Source: an uncultured Gemmatimonadota bacterium (GTDB taxonomy: Bacteria > Gemmatimonadota > Gemmatimonadetes > Gemmatimonadales > GWC2-71-9). From it: DNA of 9,146 bases. Positions 1-6,481 of the stretch are shown in pieces; position 1 is the stretch's first letter, and every line of letters begins with the position of its first letter. The stretch spans positions 1-9,146 of the forward strand of contig CALGOK010000008.1 of assembly GCA_937961295.1 (NCBI GenBank), written 5' to 3'. A program made the position numbers and the translations under genes. The notes under the pieces are model-generated. The model was given only the letters and a program-made list of their open reading frames with translations. It had not been told where the DNA came from and ran no database searches.

Positions 1-2
1 CT

Positions 3-152
3 CGTGTTCCAGTGACCCTTTCCACTCTTTCCACTGCCTCGCTACAATACGCGTGTTTGCATCCCGCAACGATCTCTGTGTTATGCGCCCGCGCCACCCT
101 CGGCGAGATCAGCGATGTGCTGCGCGAGTGCTGGGGCACCTACCACGGGTGA
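3..152 (+). CDS. C-terminal tail of methylmalonyl-CoA mutase large subunit, partial and possibly a remnant
   Basis: The frame ending at the TGA at 150-152 encodes ARATLGEISDVLREC followed by WGTYHG. This closely resembles the extreme C-terminus of the large (catalytic, mutase) subunit of methylmalonyl-CoA mutase, an adenosylcobalamin enzyme that interconverts succinyl-CoA and methylmalonyl-CoA. Only codons from about 84 onward match the family. The frame stays open back to the window edge, but the upstream residues (with LSTLST, then LQYACLHPATISV) do not resemble the expected mutase sequence, and the codons there (CTA, TTG, TTA, TGT) are unlike those of the rest of the window. The gene may therefore be a truncated remnant, or the join near 84 may be an assembly artefact. 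The stop overlaps the start of the next gene as GTGA, the arrangement expected if an intact mutase gene once preceded it. The family call is fairly secure for the tail; intactness is doubtful. Confidence 0.5.
   Translation, partial: RVPVTLSTLSTASLQYACLHPATISVLCARATLGEISDVLRECWGTYHG
18..35 (+). repeat. 9-bp tandem direct repeat, two copies
   Basis: The nonamer CTTTCCACT occurs twice in a row, at 18-26 and 27-35. It lies in the lower-GC stretch before the mutase-like tail. In the frame of that tail it would encode Leu-Ser-Thr twice. No function is assigned. Confidence 0.6.
19..48 (+). promoter_or_regulatory. candidate sigma70-type promoter
   Basis: TTTCCA at 19-24 and TACAAT at 43-48 are separated by 18 bases. 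The second hexamer matches the -10 consensus at 5 of 6 positions, while the -35 match is weak. The surrounding 80 bases are visibly less GC-rich than the genes, as promoters often are in such genomes. If real, it would transcribe the mutase-like tail and the hydrolase. It sits at the window edge beside a suspicious junction, so the call is tentative. Confidence 0.3.
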
Positions 153-808
153 GCACGCCGGCCGGCGATGACCGCGTGGCGGTCGAGCAGGTGGCGCTGG
201 TCACCCCGCGCCATGCCCGGGTGGCGCTGCTGGGCGACGCCGAGCGCGCCACGGAGGCGTGGCTGGTCCTCCACGGCTACGGCATGACGGCCCGAGGCAT
301 CCTGCACTGGTTCCGTGACGCGCTCCGTCCTGGCCGATTGCTCGTGGCACCCGAGGGGCTGTCGCGTTTCTACCGCGAGGCCCGCGGCCTGCGCACGGTG
401 GGCGCCTCGTGGATGACGCGCGAGGATCGCGACCACGAGATCGTCGACCAGCACGCCTATCTCGACGCGGTCGCCGCACGCTGGCTCGACGGCCGCGACC
501 GGATCGAGGTGCACGGCTTCTCGCAGGGCGTGGCCACCGGCTGCCGCTGGGTCACCACCCGCCACCCGGTCGATCGGCTGGTGGCGTGGGGCAGCCCGAC
601 TCCTCCCGATCTGGAGCCGTCGCGCTACCTCGGCCGGACGGCCGAGCCGCTCGTCCAGGTCATCGGCTCCGAGGACCGCTACTTCCCGCCGGCCACGGTG
701 GAGGCCGATGCGGCGCGGCTGGCCGAAGGGGGCGTGGCCGTCGAGGTGCGCCGGTTCGAGGGCGGGCACGGCGTCGACCGGGGCATCCTGGCCGCCCTGG
801 CCGGTTGA
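149..808 (+). CDS. alpha/beta-hydrolase, phospholipase/carboxylesterase-like
   Basis: This 219-residue protein has the layout of a small cytosolic serine hydrolase of the phospholipase/carboxylesterase (abhydrolase_2-like) type. LHGYG at residues 41-45 is the usual oxyanion-loop region. GFSQG at 123-127 is the nucleophile elbow with Ser125. Asp176 in GSEDRYFPP and His207 in EGGHG complete a plausible catalytic triad in the normal order. There is no signal peptide or membrane segment. The substrate is unknown; the family cleaves carboxyl or thioester bonds of small acyl esters. I chose GTG 149 because it overlaps the upstream stop as GTGA, matching the other junctions here, and because homology-like sequence begins soon after. 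ATG 83 and GTG 53 are in the same frame, but the added residues are Arg/Pro-rich and read antiparallel to conserved mutase codons in another frame. No strong Shine-Dalgarno precedes GTG 149. Fold confident; specificity and exact start not. Confidence 0.8.
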   Translation: MSTPAGDDRVAVEQVALVTPRHARVALLGDAERATEAWLVLHGYGMTARGILHWFRDALRPGRLLVAPEGLSRFYREARGLRTVGASWMTREDRDHEIVDQHAYLDAVAARWLDGRDRIEVHGFSQGVATGCRWVTTRHPVDRLVAWGSPTPPDLEPSRYLGRTAEPLVQVIGSEDRYFPPATVEADAARLAEGGVAVEVRRFEGGHGVDRGILAALAG

Positions 809-833
809 GGGGCAGGGGGTCGGCCGCTAAATT
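805..833 (+). promoter_or_regulatory. candidate sigma70-type promoter of the fmdB-argS-rib operon
   Basis: TTGAGG at 805-810 and TAAATT at 828-833 are separated by 17 bases, the preferred spacing. Each hexamer matches its consensus at 4 of 6 positions. The -35 element overlaps the stop codon of the hydrolase gene. This 62-base gap is the only clear intergenic space before ten tightly packed genes, so a promoter is expected here. The AT-rich island at 828-834 stands out in GC-rich surroundings. No terminator-like hairpin with a T tract was seen in the gap, so read-through from the hydrolase gene is also possible. Confidence 0.45.
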
Positions 834-861
834 CAAGGGTTGCACCGAGTTCCCTGCGGGG

Positions 862-866
862 AAGGA
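862..866 (+). promoter_or_regulatory. ribosome binding site for the FmdB-like gene
   Basis: AAGGA, preceded by GGGG, ends 4 bases before the ATG at 871. It is among the best Shine-Dalgarno matches in the window and fixes the start of the zinc-ribbon gene, although the same frame is open far upstream. Confidence 0.7.
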
Positions 867-870
867 AACG

Positions 871-1206
871 ATGCCGACCTACGAGTACCTTCGCGCCGAG
901 GGCCATGCCTTCGAGCGCTTCCAGAAGATGACCGACCGGCCGGTGGGGAAGTGCCCCACCTGCGGGGCGAAGGCTGCCCGCAAGATCAGCGGTGGGCAGG
1001 GACTGATCTTCAAGGGGAGCGGGTTTTACATCACCGACTACGGCAAGGACGGCAAGGGACCGCGCAAGGATGCCGAGCCCGCGGCGACTTCGGCCGCTCC
1101 GGCCGACGCCCCGGCCAAGGAAGCGCCTGCCGCCAAGCCCGCCGTGGAGCCGAGCAAGGGCGACGCACCCAAGAAGTCAGGTGGCGGCAAGGCGGACGCG
1201 GCGTGA
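871..1206 (+). CDS. FmdB-family zinc-ribbon protein with a degenerate first ligand pair
   Basis: This 111-residue protein begins MPTYEY, the hallmark of the FmdB/CxxC regulatory-type zinc-ribbon family. It contains CPTC at residues 28-31 and the family's closing segment FKGSGFYITDYGK at about 47-59. Residues 60-111 form a low-complexity tail rich in Ala, Pro and Lys that is probably disordered. The family was named from a putative regulator of formamidase and amidase genes; its general role is not established and I assign none here. The oddity is the first knuckle: where relatives read YEYRC, this protein reads YEYLRAEGH. The usual cysteine after MPTYEY is thus missing, leaving C28, C31 and perhaps H12 as metal ligands. 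The ATG has a strong Shine-Dalgarno at 862-866. The gene overlaps argS by 4 bases (GTGA) and appears to head the operon. Family assignment is confident; metal binding is uncertain. Confidence 0.85.
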   Translation: MPTYEYLRAEGHAFERFQKMTDRPVGKCPTCGAKAARKISGGQGLIFKGSGFYITDYGKDGKGPRKDAEPAATSAAPADAPAKEAPAAKPAVEPSKGDAPKKSGGGKADAA

Positions 1207-2837
1207 GCGACGTGCTCCGGGCTGAGCTCGTCCGCGTCGCGGGCGAGCTCGGTGCACCCGATGTGGAATTCACCCTCGAGCGTCCCCGCGACCCCACCCA
1301 CGGCGACCTCGCCACCAACCTCGCGATGCAGGTGGCCCGGCAGGTGCGCGCCAACCCCCGCGCGCTCGCGGAGCGGATCATCGCTGCGCTGGCCCTGCCC
1401 GAGGGGGTGGTTTCCGGCACCGAGATCGCGGGTTCCGTGTTCATCAACTTCCGGCCCGCCACCGAGACGCTCGCGGCCGCTCATGCGCGCATTCTCGCGG
1501 GGGCGGAGCGTTACGGCCGCTCGACCAGCGGCGCGGGTCGGCGCATCAACGTCGAGTTCGTCTCCGCGAACCCGACCGGCCCGCTGCACGTGGGGCACGG
1601 CCGCGGCGCGGCGCTTGGCGACGCGATCGCCGCGCTGCTCGAGTGGACCGGCCACACCGTCGTCCGCGAGTTCTACGTCAACGACGCCGGCGTCCAGATC
1701 GACAACCTCGTCGGCTCGCTCTGGGCTCGGATCCTCCATCAGCAGGGGCACGAGGCGGCGCTTCCCGAGGGCGGCTACCACGGCGAGTACCTCGTGGAGA
1801 CGGCGGAGCGGTGGGTGGCCGACCGCGCCGGGGCGGTGCCGGGCGGGCCGGCCGACGCGCCACCGCCGGAGCTGCGCACGTACGTGCTCCAGGCGATGCG
1901 CGCCGAGCAGGACGACACCCTGGCGCGCTTCGGGGTGCGCTTCGACGTGATCGCCTCCGAGACCGACGTGTACCACTCGGGGAAGGTGCAGCAGGGCCTC
2001 GATCGGCTGGCCGCGGCGGGGCTCACCTACGAGCAGGACGGCGCGCTCTGGCTGCGCACCTCCGACTACGGCGACGAGAAGGACCGGGTGCTGCGCAAGC
2101 AGGATGGCAGCTACACGTACTTCGTTCCCGACATCGCCTACCACCTCGACAAGCACGCCCGCGGGTTCGACCAGGCGATCGACGTGTGGGGCGCGGATCA
2201 CCACGGCTACATCCCGCGGCTGCGCGGGGCGCTGGTGGCGCTCGGGCTGCCCGAGGACTGGTTCGCCGTGACGCTGGTGCAGCTGGTCAAGGTGGTGCGC
2301 GGCGGCGACGAGGTGAAGATGTCCAAGCGCTCGGGGGAGTTCGTCACCCTGCGCGACCTGTACGAGGAGACCGGCGTTGACGCGGCGCGCTACTGGTTCC
2401 TGATGCGTCGTGGCGACTCGCACCTGGTGTTCGACATCGAGCTGGCCAGCGCGCGGACCGACGAGAACCCGGTGTACTACGTCCAGATGGCGCACGCACG
2501 GCTCACCGGGATCTTCCGCAACGCGGGAATCGAGCCGGCGACGGTCGAGGGAACGCTCGACCTCGACGCACTCGGACCGGCGGATCACGACCTGCTCAAG
2601 GCCCTCACGGCGTTCCCGGACGAGGTCGAGCGGGCGGCCCGGCACCTCGAGCCGCACCGGATCACCAACTATCTCGAGGAGCTGGCACGGCTGGTGCACG
2701 GGTGGTACCACGGCTGCCGCGTGCTGGGGGAGCCGCCAGCGGTGGAGCGAAGCCGCCTGCTGCTGGCCCGCGCGGCGCGACAGGTCGTGGCCAATGGACT
2801 CACCCTCCTCGGGGTCGCCGCCCCGGATCGGATGTGA
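1203..2837 (+). CDS. argS: arginyl-tRNA synthetase
   Basis: This 544-residue class I aminoacyl-tRNA synthetase attaches arginine to tRNA-Arg in the cytoplasm, using ATP. The N-terminal additional domain (about 1-105) includes the conserved GDLATNLAM segment. The catalytic core starts with VEFVSANPTGPLHVGHGRGA, in which HVGH (129-132) is the HIGH motif. KMSKR at 372-376 is the second ATP-binding signature; some ArgRS lack it but this one has it. The alpha-helical anticodon-binding domain of the DALR type fills the C-terminus, ending near VANGLTLLGVAAPDRM. Length is normal for bacterial ArgRS. The GTG start at 1203 overlaps the fmdB stop and has AAGG at 1189-1192 upstream. The open frame extends back to 840, but that part is a shadow of fmdB. 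The stop lies inside a 10-bp tandem repeat shared with the next start. All key motifs look intact, and the identification is very secure. Confidence 0.97.
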   Translation: MSDVLRAELVRVAGELGAPDVEFTLERPRDPTHGDLATNLAMQVARQVRANPRALAERIIAALALPEGVVSGTEIAGSVFINFRPATETLAAAHARILAGAERYGRSTSGAGRRINVEFVSANPTGPLHVGHGRGAALGDAIAALLEWTGHTVVREFYVNDAGVQIDNLVGSLWARILHQQGHEAALPEGGYHGEYLVETAERWVADRAGAVPGGPADAPPPELRTYVLQAMRAEQDDTLARFGVRFDVIASETDVYHSGKVQQGLDRLAAAGLTYEQDGALWLRTSDYGDEKDRVLRKQDGSYTYFVPDIAYHLDKHARGFDQAIDVWGADHHGYIPRLRGALVALGLPEDWFAVTLVQLVKVVRGGDEVKMSKRSGEFVTLRDLYEETGVDAARYWFLMRRGDSHLVFDIELASARTDENPVYYVQMAHARLTGIFRNAGIEPATVEGTLDLDALGPADHDLLKALTAFPDEVERAARHLEPHRITNYLEELARLVHGWYHGCRVLGEPPAVERSRLLLARAARQVVANGLTLLGVAAPDRM

Positions 2838-2845
2838 TCGGATGA
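2826..2845 (+). repeat. 10-bp tandem duplication across the argS stop and kinase start
   Basis: GATCGGATGT (2826-2835) is followed directly by GATCGGATGA (2836-2845), identical at nine positions. The argS TGA (2835-2837) and the kinase ATG (2842-2844) lie in this pair. With one 10-base unit removed, the kinase ATG would be in frame with argS and no stop would separate them. The repeat is seen directly; its origin by duplication is an inference. Confidence 0.75.
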
Positions 2846-3762
2846 GCCTCCTCGTGGTGGGCAGCGTCGCGCTCGACTCGGTCTACACCCCGTTCGGGCA
2901 GACCGCCGATGCGCTGGGGGGATCGGCGGTGCACTTCGCGGTGGCCGCGTCGCTGCTGCATCCGGTGCACGTGGTCGGGGTGATCGGCGACGACTACCCG
3001 GTCGATCAGCTCGAGCGGCTGGCGCCGCGCGGAATCGACTGGTCGGGCGTCGAGCGTGCCCGCGGCGAGTCGTTCCGGTGGAAGGGGAAGTACTCCTACG
3101 ACCTGCAGAGCCGCGTCACCCTGGAGACGCGGCTCGGCGTCTTCGCCGACTTCCAGCCCCGGCTTCCGGCCAGCGCCGAGCAGGCGCGGTACGTGTTCCT
3201 CGGCAACATCGATCCCGAGTTGCAGCTCGGGGTCCTCGAACAAATCGAGGCGCCGGTGCTGGTGGCCTGCGACACCATGAACTACTGGATCCAGTCCAAG
3301 CGCGACGCGCTGCTCGCGCTGTTGCGCCGGGTCGACCTCCTCATGGTCAACGACGCCGAGGCGCGCGAATTCTCCGGCGACTGGAACATCCATCGCGCGG
3401 GGCGCTGGCTGCTCGACAAGGGGCCGCGCCGCGTGGTGATCAAGCAGGGCGAATACGGCGCGCTGCTCATCGAGCCGGGGCGCACCTTCGCGGTGCCGGC
3501 GTACCCGCTCGAGGAAGTCTTCGATCCCACCGGGGCCGGCGACGCGTTCGCGGGCGGGTTCATGGGCTTCCTGGCTCGCGAGGGCGCCATCGACACCGAC
3601 CAGATGCGCCGCGCGATGGTGTACGGCGCGACGATGGGGTCGTACTCGGTGAGCGGCTTCGACATCCAGGGATTCGAGGGCGTGCGTGCGGACGACGTGG
3701 AGCAGCGGGTGCGCCGCTTCGTGGACCTGACCCAGATTCCCGCCGCGGAGCGGATCGCATGA
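2842..3762 (+). CDS. PfkB-family carbohydrate or nucleoside kinase
   Basis: This 306-residue protein belongs to the ribokinase/PfkB superfamily, which phosphorylates sugars, nucleosides or related alcohols with ATP. The N-terminus MSLLVVGSVALDSV carries the substrate-contact Asp12. GGSAVHFA at 26-33 is the first PfkB-type glycine motif. DPTGAGDAF at 228-236 is signature 2, forming the anion hole, with Asp234 as the catalytic base. VNDAEAREFSG in the middle matches the family's N-D-x-E-type segment. Length is typical (about 300). Substrate cannot be read from the sequence: ribose, another sugar phosphate or a nucleoside are all possible. The neighbours purM and rib genes make a nucleoside or ribose derivative attractive, but that is inference only. 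It starts 4 bases after argS with no clear Shine-Dalgarno, suggesting coupled translation, and overlaps purM as ATGA. Family certain, substrate unknown. Confidence 0.9.
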   Translation: MSLLVVGSVALDSVYTPFGQTADALGGSAVHFAVAASLLHPVHVVGVIGDDYPVDQLERLAPRGIDWSGVERARGESFRWKGKYSYDLQSRVTLETRLGVFADFQPRLPASAEQARYVFLGNIDPELQLGVLEQIEAPVLVACDTMNYWIQSKRDALLALLRRVDLLMVNDAEAREFSGDWNIHRAGRWLLDKGPRRVVIKQGEYGALLIEPGRTFAVPAYPLEEVFDPTGAGDAFAGGFMGFLAREGAIDTDQMRRAMVYGATMGSYSVSGFDIQGFEGVRADDVEQRVRRFVDLTQIPAAERIA

Positions 3763-4784
3763 CGGATCCCCAGTACGCCGCGGCCGGCGTCGACCTCAAG
3801 GCGGCCGACGAGGCGAAGGCCCGGATCGGCCGGCTGGTGGCCGGGACCCGCACCGCGCTGTCGCTCGGCGAGGTGGGGGCGTTCGGTGGCATGGTCCGGA
3901 TCCCGATCGGGATGCACCGGCCGGTGCTGGTGATGAGCACCGACGGCGTGGGCACCAAGGTCCTCGTCGCGCAGCAGGCGGCACGCTACGACACCGTGGG
4001 CGAGGACCTCGTCAACCACTCGGTGAACGACATCCTGGTCCACGGTGCGGTGCCGATCGCGTTCATGGACTACATCGCGGGCCACCGGCTGCCGGTGGAG
4101 ATGATCGCCGGCGTGGTGGCGGGCATCGCGCGCGGCTGCAAGGCGCACGCGATGGCGCTCACCGGTGGCGAGACCGCGCAGATGCCGGGCGTGTATGCCG
4201 AGCGCACCTTCGACCTCGCGGGGACGATCATCGGCGTGGTGGAGGAGGAGGCCGCGATCCACGGCAGCGCCATCGTCCCCGGCGACGTGCTGCTTGGCTA
4301 CGGCGCCACGGGGTTGCACACCAACGGCTATACCCTCGCCCGCAGGGTGCTGCCCGACCCCACTCGGCTGGGTCCCGCCGAGCGGCGGCCCGGGAGTGAT
4401 CGCTCGGTGGCCGACGAGCTCCTCGCAGTGCACCGCAGCTACGACGCGGCCATCCGCCCGGTGCTCGGCGCGATCCACGGCCTCGCCCACATCACCGGCG
4501 GCGGCATCGGCGGCAACCTGGTGCGCGTGCTGCCGCCGGGGGTCGAGGCGGTGGTCGAGCCATCGGCGTGGACGTGGCCGTTGCTGTTCCGGGTGATCGC
4601 CGAGGGGGGACGCGTCGCGGTGGACGAGATGCGCGACGTCTTCAATCTCGGGATCGGAATGATTGCGGCGGTCCCGCGCGACCGGGTCGCGGAGGTCCGC
4701 GGCGCCGCCGAGGCCGCGCACGTGCCCACCTGGGAGATCGGAGAGGTGCGCGCCGGCGATCGCGGCGTGCACTTCGCCGACTGA
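3759..4784 (+). CDS. purM: phosphoribosylformylglycinamidine cyclo-ligase (AIR synthetase)
   Basis: This 341-residue cytosolic enzyme closes formylglycinamidine ribonucleotide to 5-aminoimidazole ribonucleotide with ATP, step five of de novo purine synthesis. The N-terminal AIRS domain carries STDGVGTK at 60-67, then VNHSVNDILVHGA and the TGGETAQMPGVY segment. The C-terminal domain carries GATGLHTNGYTLARRVL, HITGGGIGGNLVRVLP and DEMRDVFNLGIGMIA. All are typical of PurM, and length matches the usual 340-350. The ATG at 3759 overlaps the kinase stop as ATGA and has GGAG at 3747-3750 at good spacing. Its place directly before the riboflavin genes links purine (GTP precursor) and flavin synthesis in one transcript. 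No other pur gene lies in the window. Identification is very secure. Confidence 0.96.
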   Translation: MTDPQYAAAGVDLKAADEAKARIGRLVAGTRTALSLGEVGAFGGMVRIPIGMHRPVLVMSTDGVGTKVLVAQQAARYDTVGEDLVNHSVNDILVHGAVPIAFMDYIAGHRLPVEMIAGVVAGIARGCKAHAMALTGGETAQMPGVYAERTFDLAGTIIGVVEEEAAIHGSAIVPGDVLLGYGATGLHTNGYTLARRVLPDPTRLGPAERRPGSDRSVADELLAVHRSYDAAIRPVLGAIHGLAHITGGGIGGNLVRVLPPGVEAVVEPSAWTWPLLFRVIAEGGRVAVDEMRDVFNLGIGMIAAVPRDRVAEVRGAAEAAHVPTWEIGEVRAGDRGVHFAD

Positions 4785-4787
4785 CCC

Positions 4788-5867
4788 ATGTCTGCCTCCC
4801 TCGCGGCCCTCAATGAGCAGGACGCCATGCGGCGCGCCATGGCGCTGGCCGAGCGCGGCTGGGGTCGGGTGCATCCCAACCCGCTGGTGGGGGCGGTGGT
4901 GCTGCGCGACGGCCGGGTGATCGGCGAGGGCTGGCACGCCGAGTACGGCGGCCTGCACGCCGAACGGATGGCGCTGCAGGCCGCCGGGACCAATGCCCGC
5001 GGCGCGACGCTGGTGGTCACCCTCGAGCCGTGCGGCCACTATGGCAAGCAGCCGCCGTGCGTCGACGCGATCATCGCGTCGGGGATCGTCCGAGTGGTCA
5101 TCGGGATGACCGACCCCAATCCCGAGGCAACCGGCGGGATCGCCCGGTTCAAGAGCGGCGGGATGAAGGTCACCACCGGCGTGCTCGAGGACGAGGTGCG
5201 CCGTCAGAACGTCCGCTTCACGCGGCGATTCGAGGGGCACCGCCGACCCTACGTCGCGGTGAAGCTGGCGGTCACCATGGACGGCATGATCGCCGATCGC
5301 CACGGCCAGTCGAAGTGGATCTCCGGCGACGAGGCGCGGGCGTGGGTGCAACACCTCCGCGCCGGATACGCGGCAATCGGCGTCGGCGCCGAGACCGCGA
5401 TCACCGACGACGTCCGGCTCACCGTGCGCGGACCCGTCGAGCCGCGGATCGCGCCGACCCGCGTGATCTTCGATCGCACCGGTCGGCTGCCGCGCGACCA
5501 CGGGATCCTCGCCGACGCCGGCGACGTTCCGGTGGTGATCGTGCGCGATCCGTCGGCCACCTCCGCGGCGCCCGAGGGCGATGGCGTGTCGGTGCTTTCC
5601 GCGGCCGACCTCGACTCGGCGCTGGAGCAGCTCGCCGGCCTCGGCTTGGACGCGATCCTCGTCGAGGGCGGCGGGCGCCTCGCGGGCGCCCTGCTGCGCG
5701 ACGGCCTCGTGGACCGGATCTACCAGGTCCAGTCGCCCGCCTGGCTCGGCCGCGGGCGACCCGCCTGGTCCGAGCTCGGGGAGCGCCGCATCGGCGACGC
5801 GATTCGCTGGCGCATCGTCGACCGGATGCCGCTCGGCGATGATACGCTGCTGGTGCTCGAGCCCTGA
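4788..5867 (+). CDS. ribD: bifunctional riboflavin deaminase/reductase RibD
   Basis: This 359-residue protein carries out two successive steps of riboflavin synthesis: deamination of the pyrimidine product of GTP cyclohydrolase II, then NADPH-dependent reduction of its ribose side chain. The N-terminal deaminase domain (about 8-145) shows HPNPLVGAVV, the zinc-site HAE at 57-59, and PCGHYGKQPPC with zinc cysteines C82 and C91. The reductase domain (about 153-359) shows VAVKLAVTMDGMIA, KWISG at 176-180, TDDVRLTVR and VEGGGRLAGALL. Length is normal. Small deviations are PCGHYGKQPPC in place of the common PCSHxGRTPPC and TDDV in place of the usual DDP; neither removes a known catalytic residue. 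The ATG at 4788 follows purM by 3 bases with no Shine-Dalgarno, so translation is probably coupled. Met14 is a possible later start. No FMN riboswitch can fit upstream. Confidence 0.95.
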   Translation: MSASLAALNEQDAMRRAMALAERGWGRVHPNPLVGAVVLRDGRVIGEGWHAEYGGLHAERMALQAAGTNARGATLVVTLEPCGHYGKQPPCVDAIIASGIVRVVIGMTDPNPEATGGIARFKSGGMKVTTGVLEDEVRRQNVRFTRRFEGHRRPYVAVKLAVTMDGMIADRHGQSKWISGDEARAWVQHLRAGYAAIGVGAETAITDDVRLTVRGPVEPRIAPTRVIFDRTGRLPRDHGILADAGDVPVVIVRDPSATSAAPEGDGVSVLSAADLDSALEQLAGLGLDAILVEGGGRLAGALLRDGLVDRIYQVQSPAWLGRGRPAWSELGERRIGDAIRWRIVDRMPLGDDTLLVLEP

Positions 5868-5869
5868 CG

Positions 5870-6481
5870 ATGTTCACCGGGCTCGTCACCGCGGTCGGGA
5901 CGGTTCGGGAGGCGAAGGCGCGCGACGGCGGTCGCGACCTTGTCATCGCGGCGCCGTACCCGGACCTCGCCGACGGCGAGAGCATCGCCGTGAACGGGGC
6001 GTGCCTGACTGTCGCGCGCCATGGTGACGGATGGTTCGCGGTGCACGTGGTGTCCACCTCGCTCGCCCGCACCACGCTGGGCGACCGCCGCGCCGGTGAC
6101 CGCGTCAATCTCGAGCGGGCGCTCCGGGTCGGTGACCGGATGGGCGGGCACTGGGTGCAGGGCCACGTCGATGGCGTCGGGCGGGTCGAGGCGGTCACGC
6201 GGCAGGCCGATACGTGGCTCATCGACATCGCGGTGCCGGACGAGGTGGCCGATGCCACCATTCCGCTCGGGTCGATCACCGTCGACGGCGTGTCGATGAC
6301 GGTCAACGCGATGCCGCGGCCCGGCCTCGTCCAGCTCTCGGTGGTGCCGTATACCTTGCAGGAGACCACGCTTGGCGGGCTGGCGCCCGGCGACCGTGTG
6401 CAGCTTGAAGGAGACCTCGTGGGGAAGCACGTGCGGGCGATGACGGCGGGGTTGCGGAATGCCACGGAGCCGCGGCGATGA
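5870..6481 (+). CDS. ribE: riboflavin synthase, alpha chain
   Basis: This 203-residue protein catalyses the last step of riboflavin synthesis, dismutating two 6,7-dimethyl-8-ribityllumazine molecules to riboflavin and the pyrimidine intermediate. It has two lumazine-binding repeats. The first (about 1-97) begins MFTGLVTAVG, the conserved N-terminus, and contains VNGACLTV at 41-48. The second (about 98-195) begins GHWVQGHVDGVG and contains TVDGVSMTVNAM and GDLVGKHVRAM. Length is usual for the family (about 200-215). The gene is called ribE in the E. coli-style naming (also ribC in some databases). It starts 2 bases after ribD without an evident Shine-Dalgarno and overlaps ribBA by 4 bases. Identification is very secure. 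Confidence 0.95.
   Translation: MFTGLVTAVGTVREAKARDGGRDLVIAAPYPDLADGESIAVNGACLTVARHGDGWFAVHVVSTSLARTTLGDRRAGDRVNLERALRVGDRMGGHWVQGHVDGVGRVEAVTRQADTWLIDIAVPDEVADATIPLGSITVDGVSMTVNAMPRPGLVQLSVVPYTLQETTLGGLAPGDRVQLEGDLVGKHVRAMTAGLRNATEPRR

Noticed and set aside
57..84. Second promoter-like pair, TTGCAT at 57-62 and TGTTAT at 79-84
   Set aside because: Spacing is 16 bases, but it runs into the mutase-like codons and gives no better account of the region than the pair at 19-48. Two weak matches in 80 AT-richer bases are easily chance.
409..870. Upstream extension of the FmdB-like frame through the hydrolase gene
   Set aside because: The extension is Arg/Gly/Pro-rich shadow sequence. MPTYEY at 871, with a strong Shine-Dalgarno, is the family N-terminus.
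809..870. Rho-independent terminator or FMN riboswitch in the only clear intergenic gap
   Set aside because: No stable hairpin followed by a T run is visible, and 62 bases are too short for an FMN aptamer, whose conserved core I do not see.
1038..2711. Antisense open frame (557 codons) opposite argS
   Set aside because: Composition is typical of a reverse-frame shadow of a GC-rich gene, and ArgRS motifs are intact on the + strand.
2410..2841. Upstream extension of the kinase frame into argS
   Set aside because: It overlaps the ArgRS anticodon-binding domain in another frame and has shadow composition; MSLLVVGSVALD at 2842 is the normal PfkB N-terminus.
3282..5501. Long antisense open frame (739 codons) opposite purM and ribD
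   Set aside because: The residues are low-complexity, rich in His, Arg, Gly and Ala, with no recognisable domain, and the opposite strand carries certain genes. Long open antisense frames are expected at this GC content.
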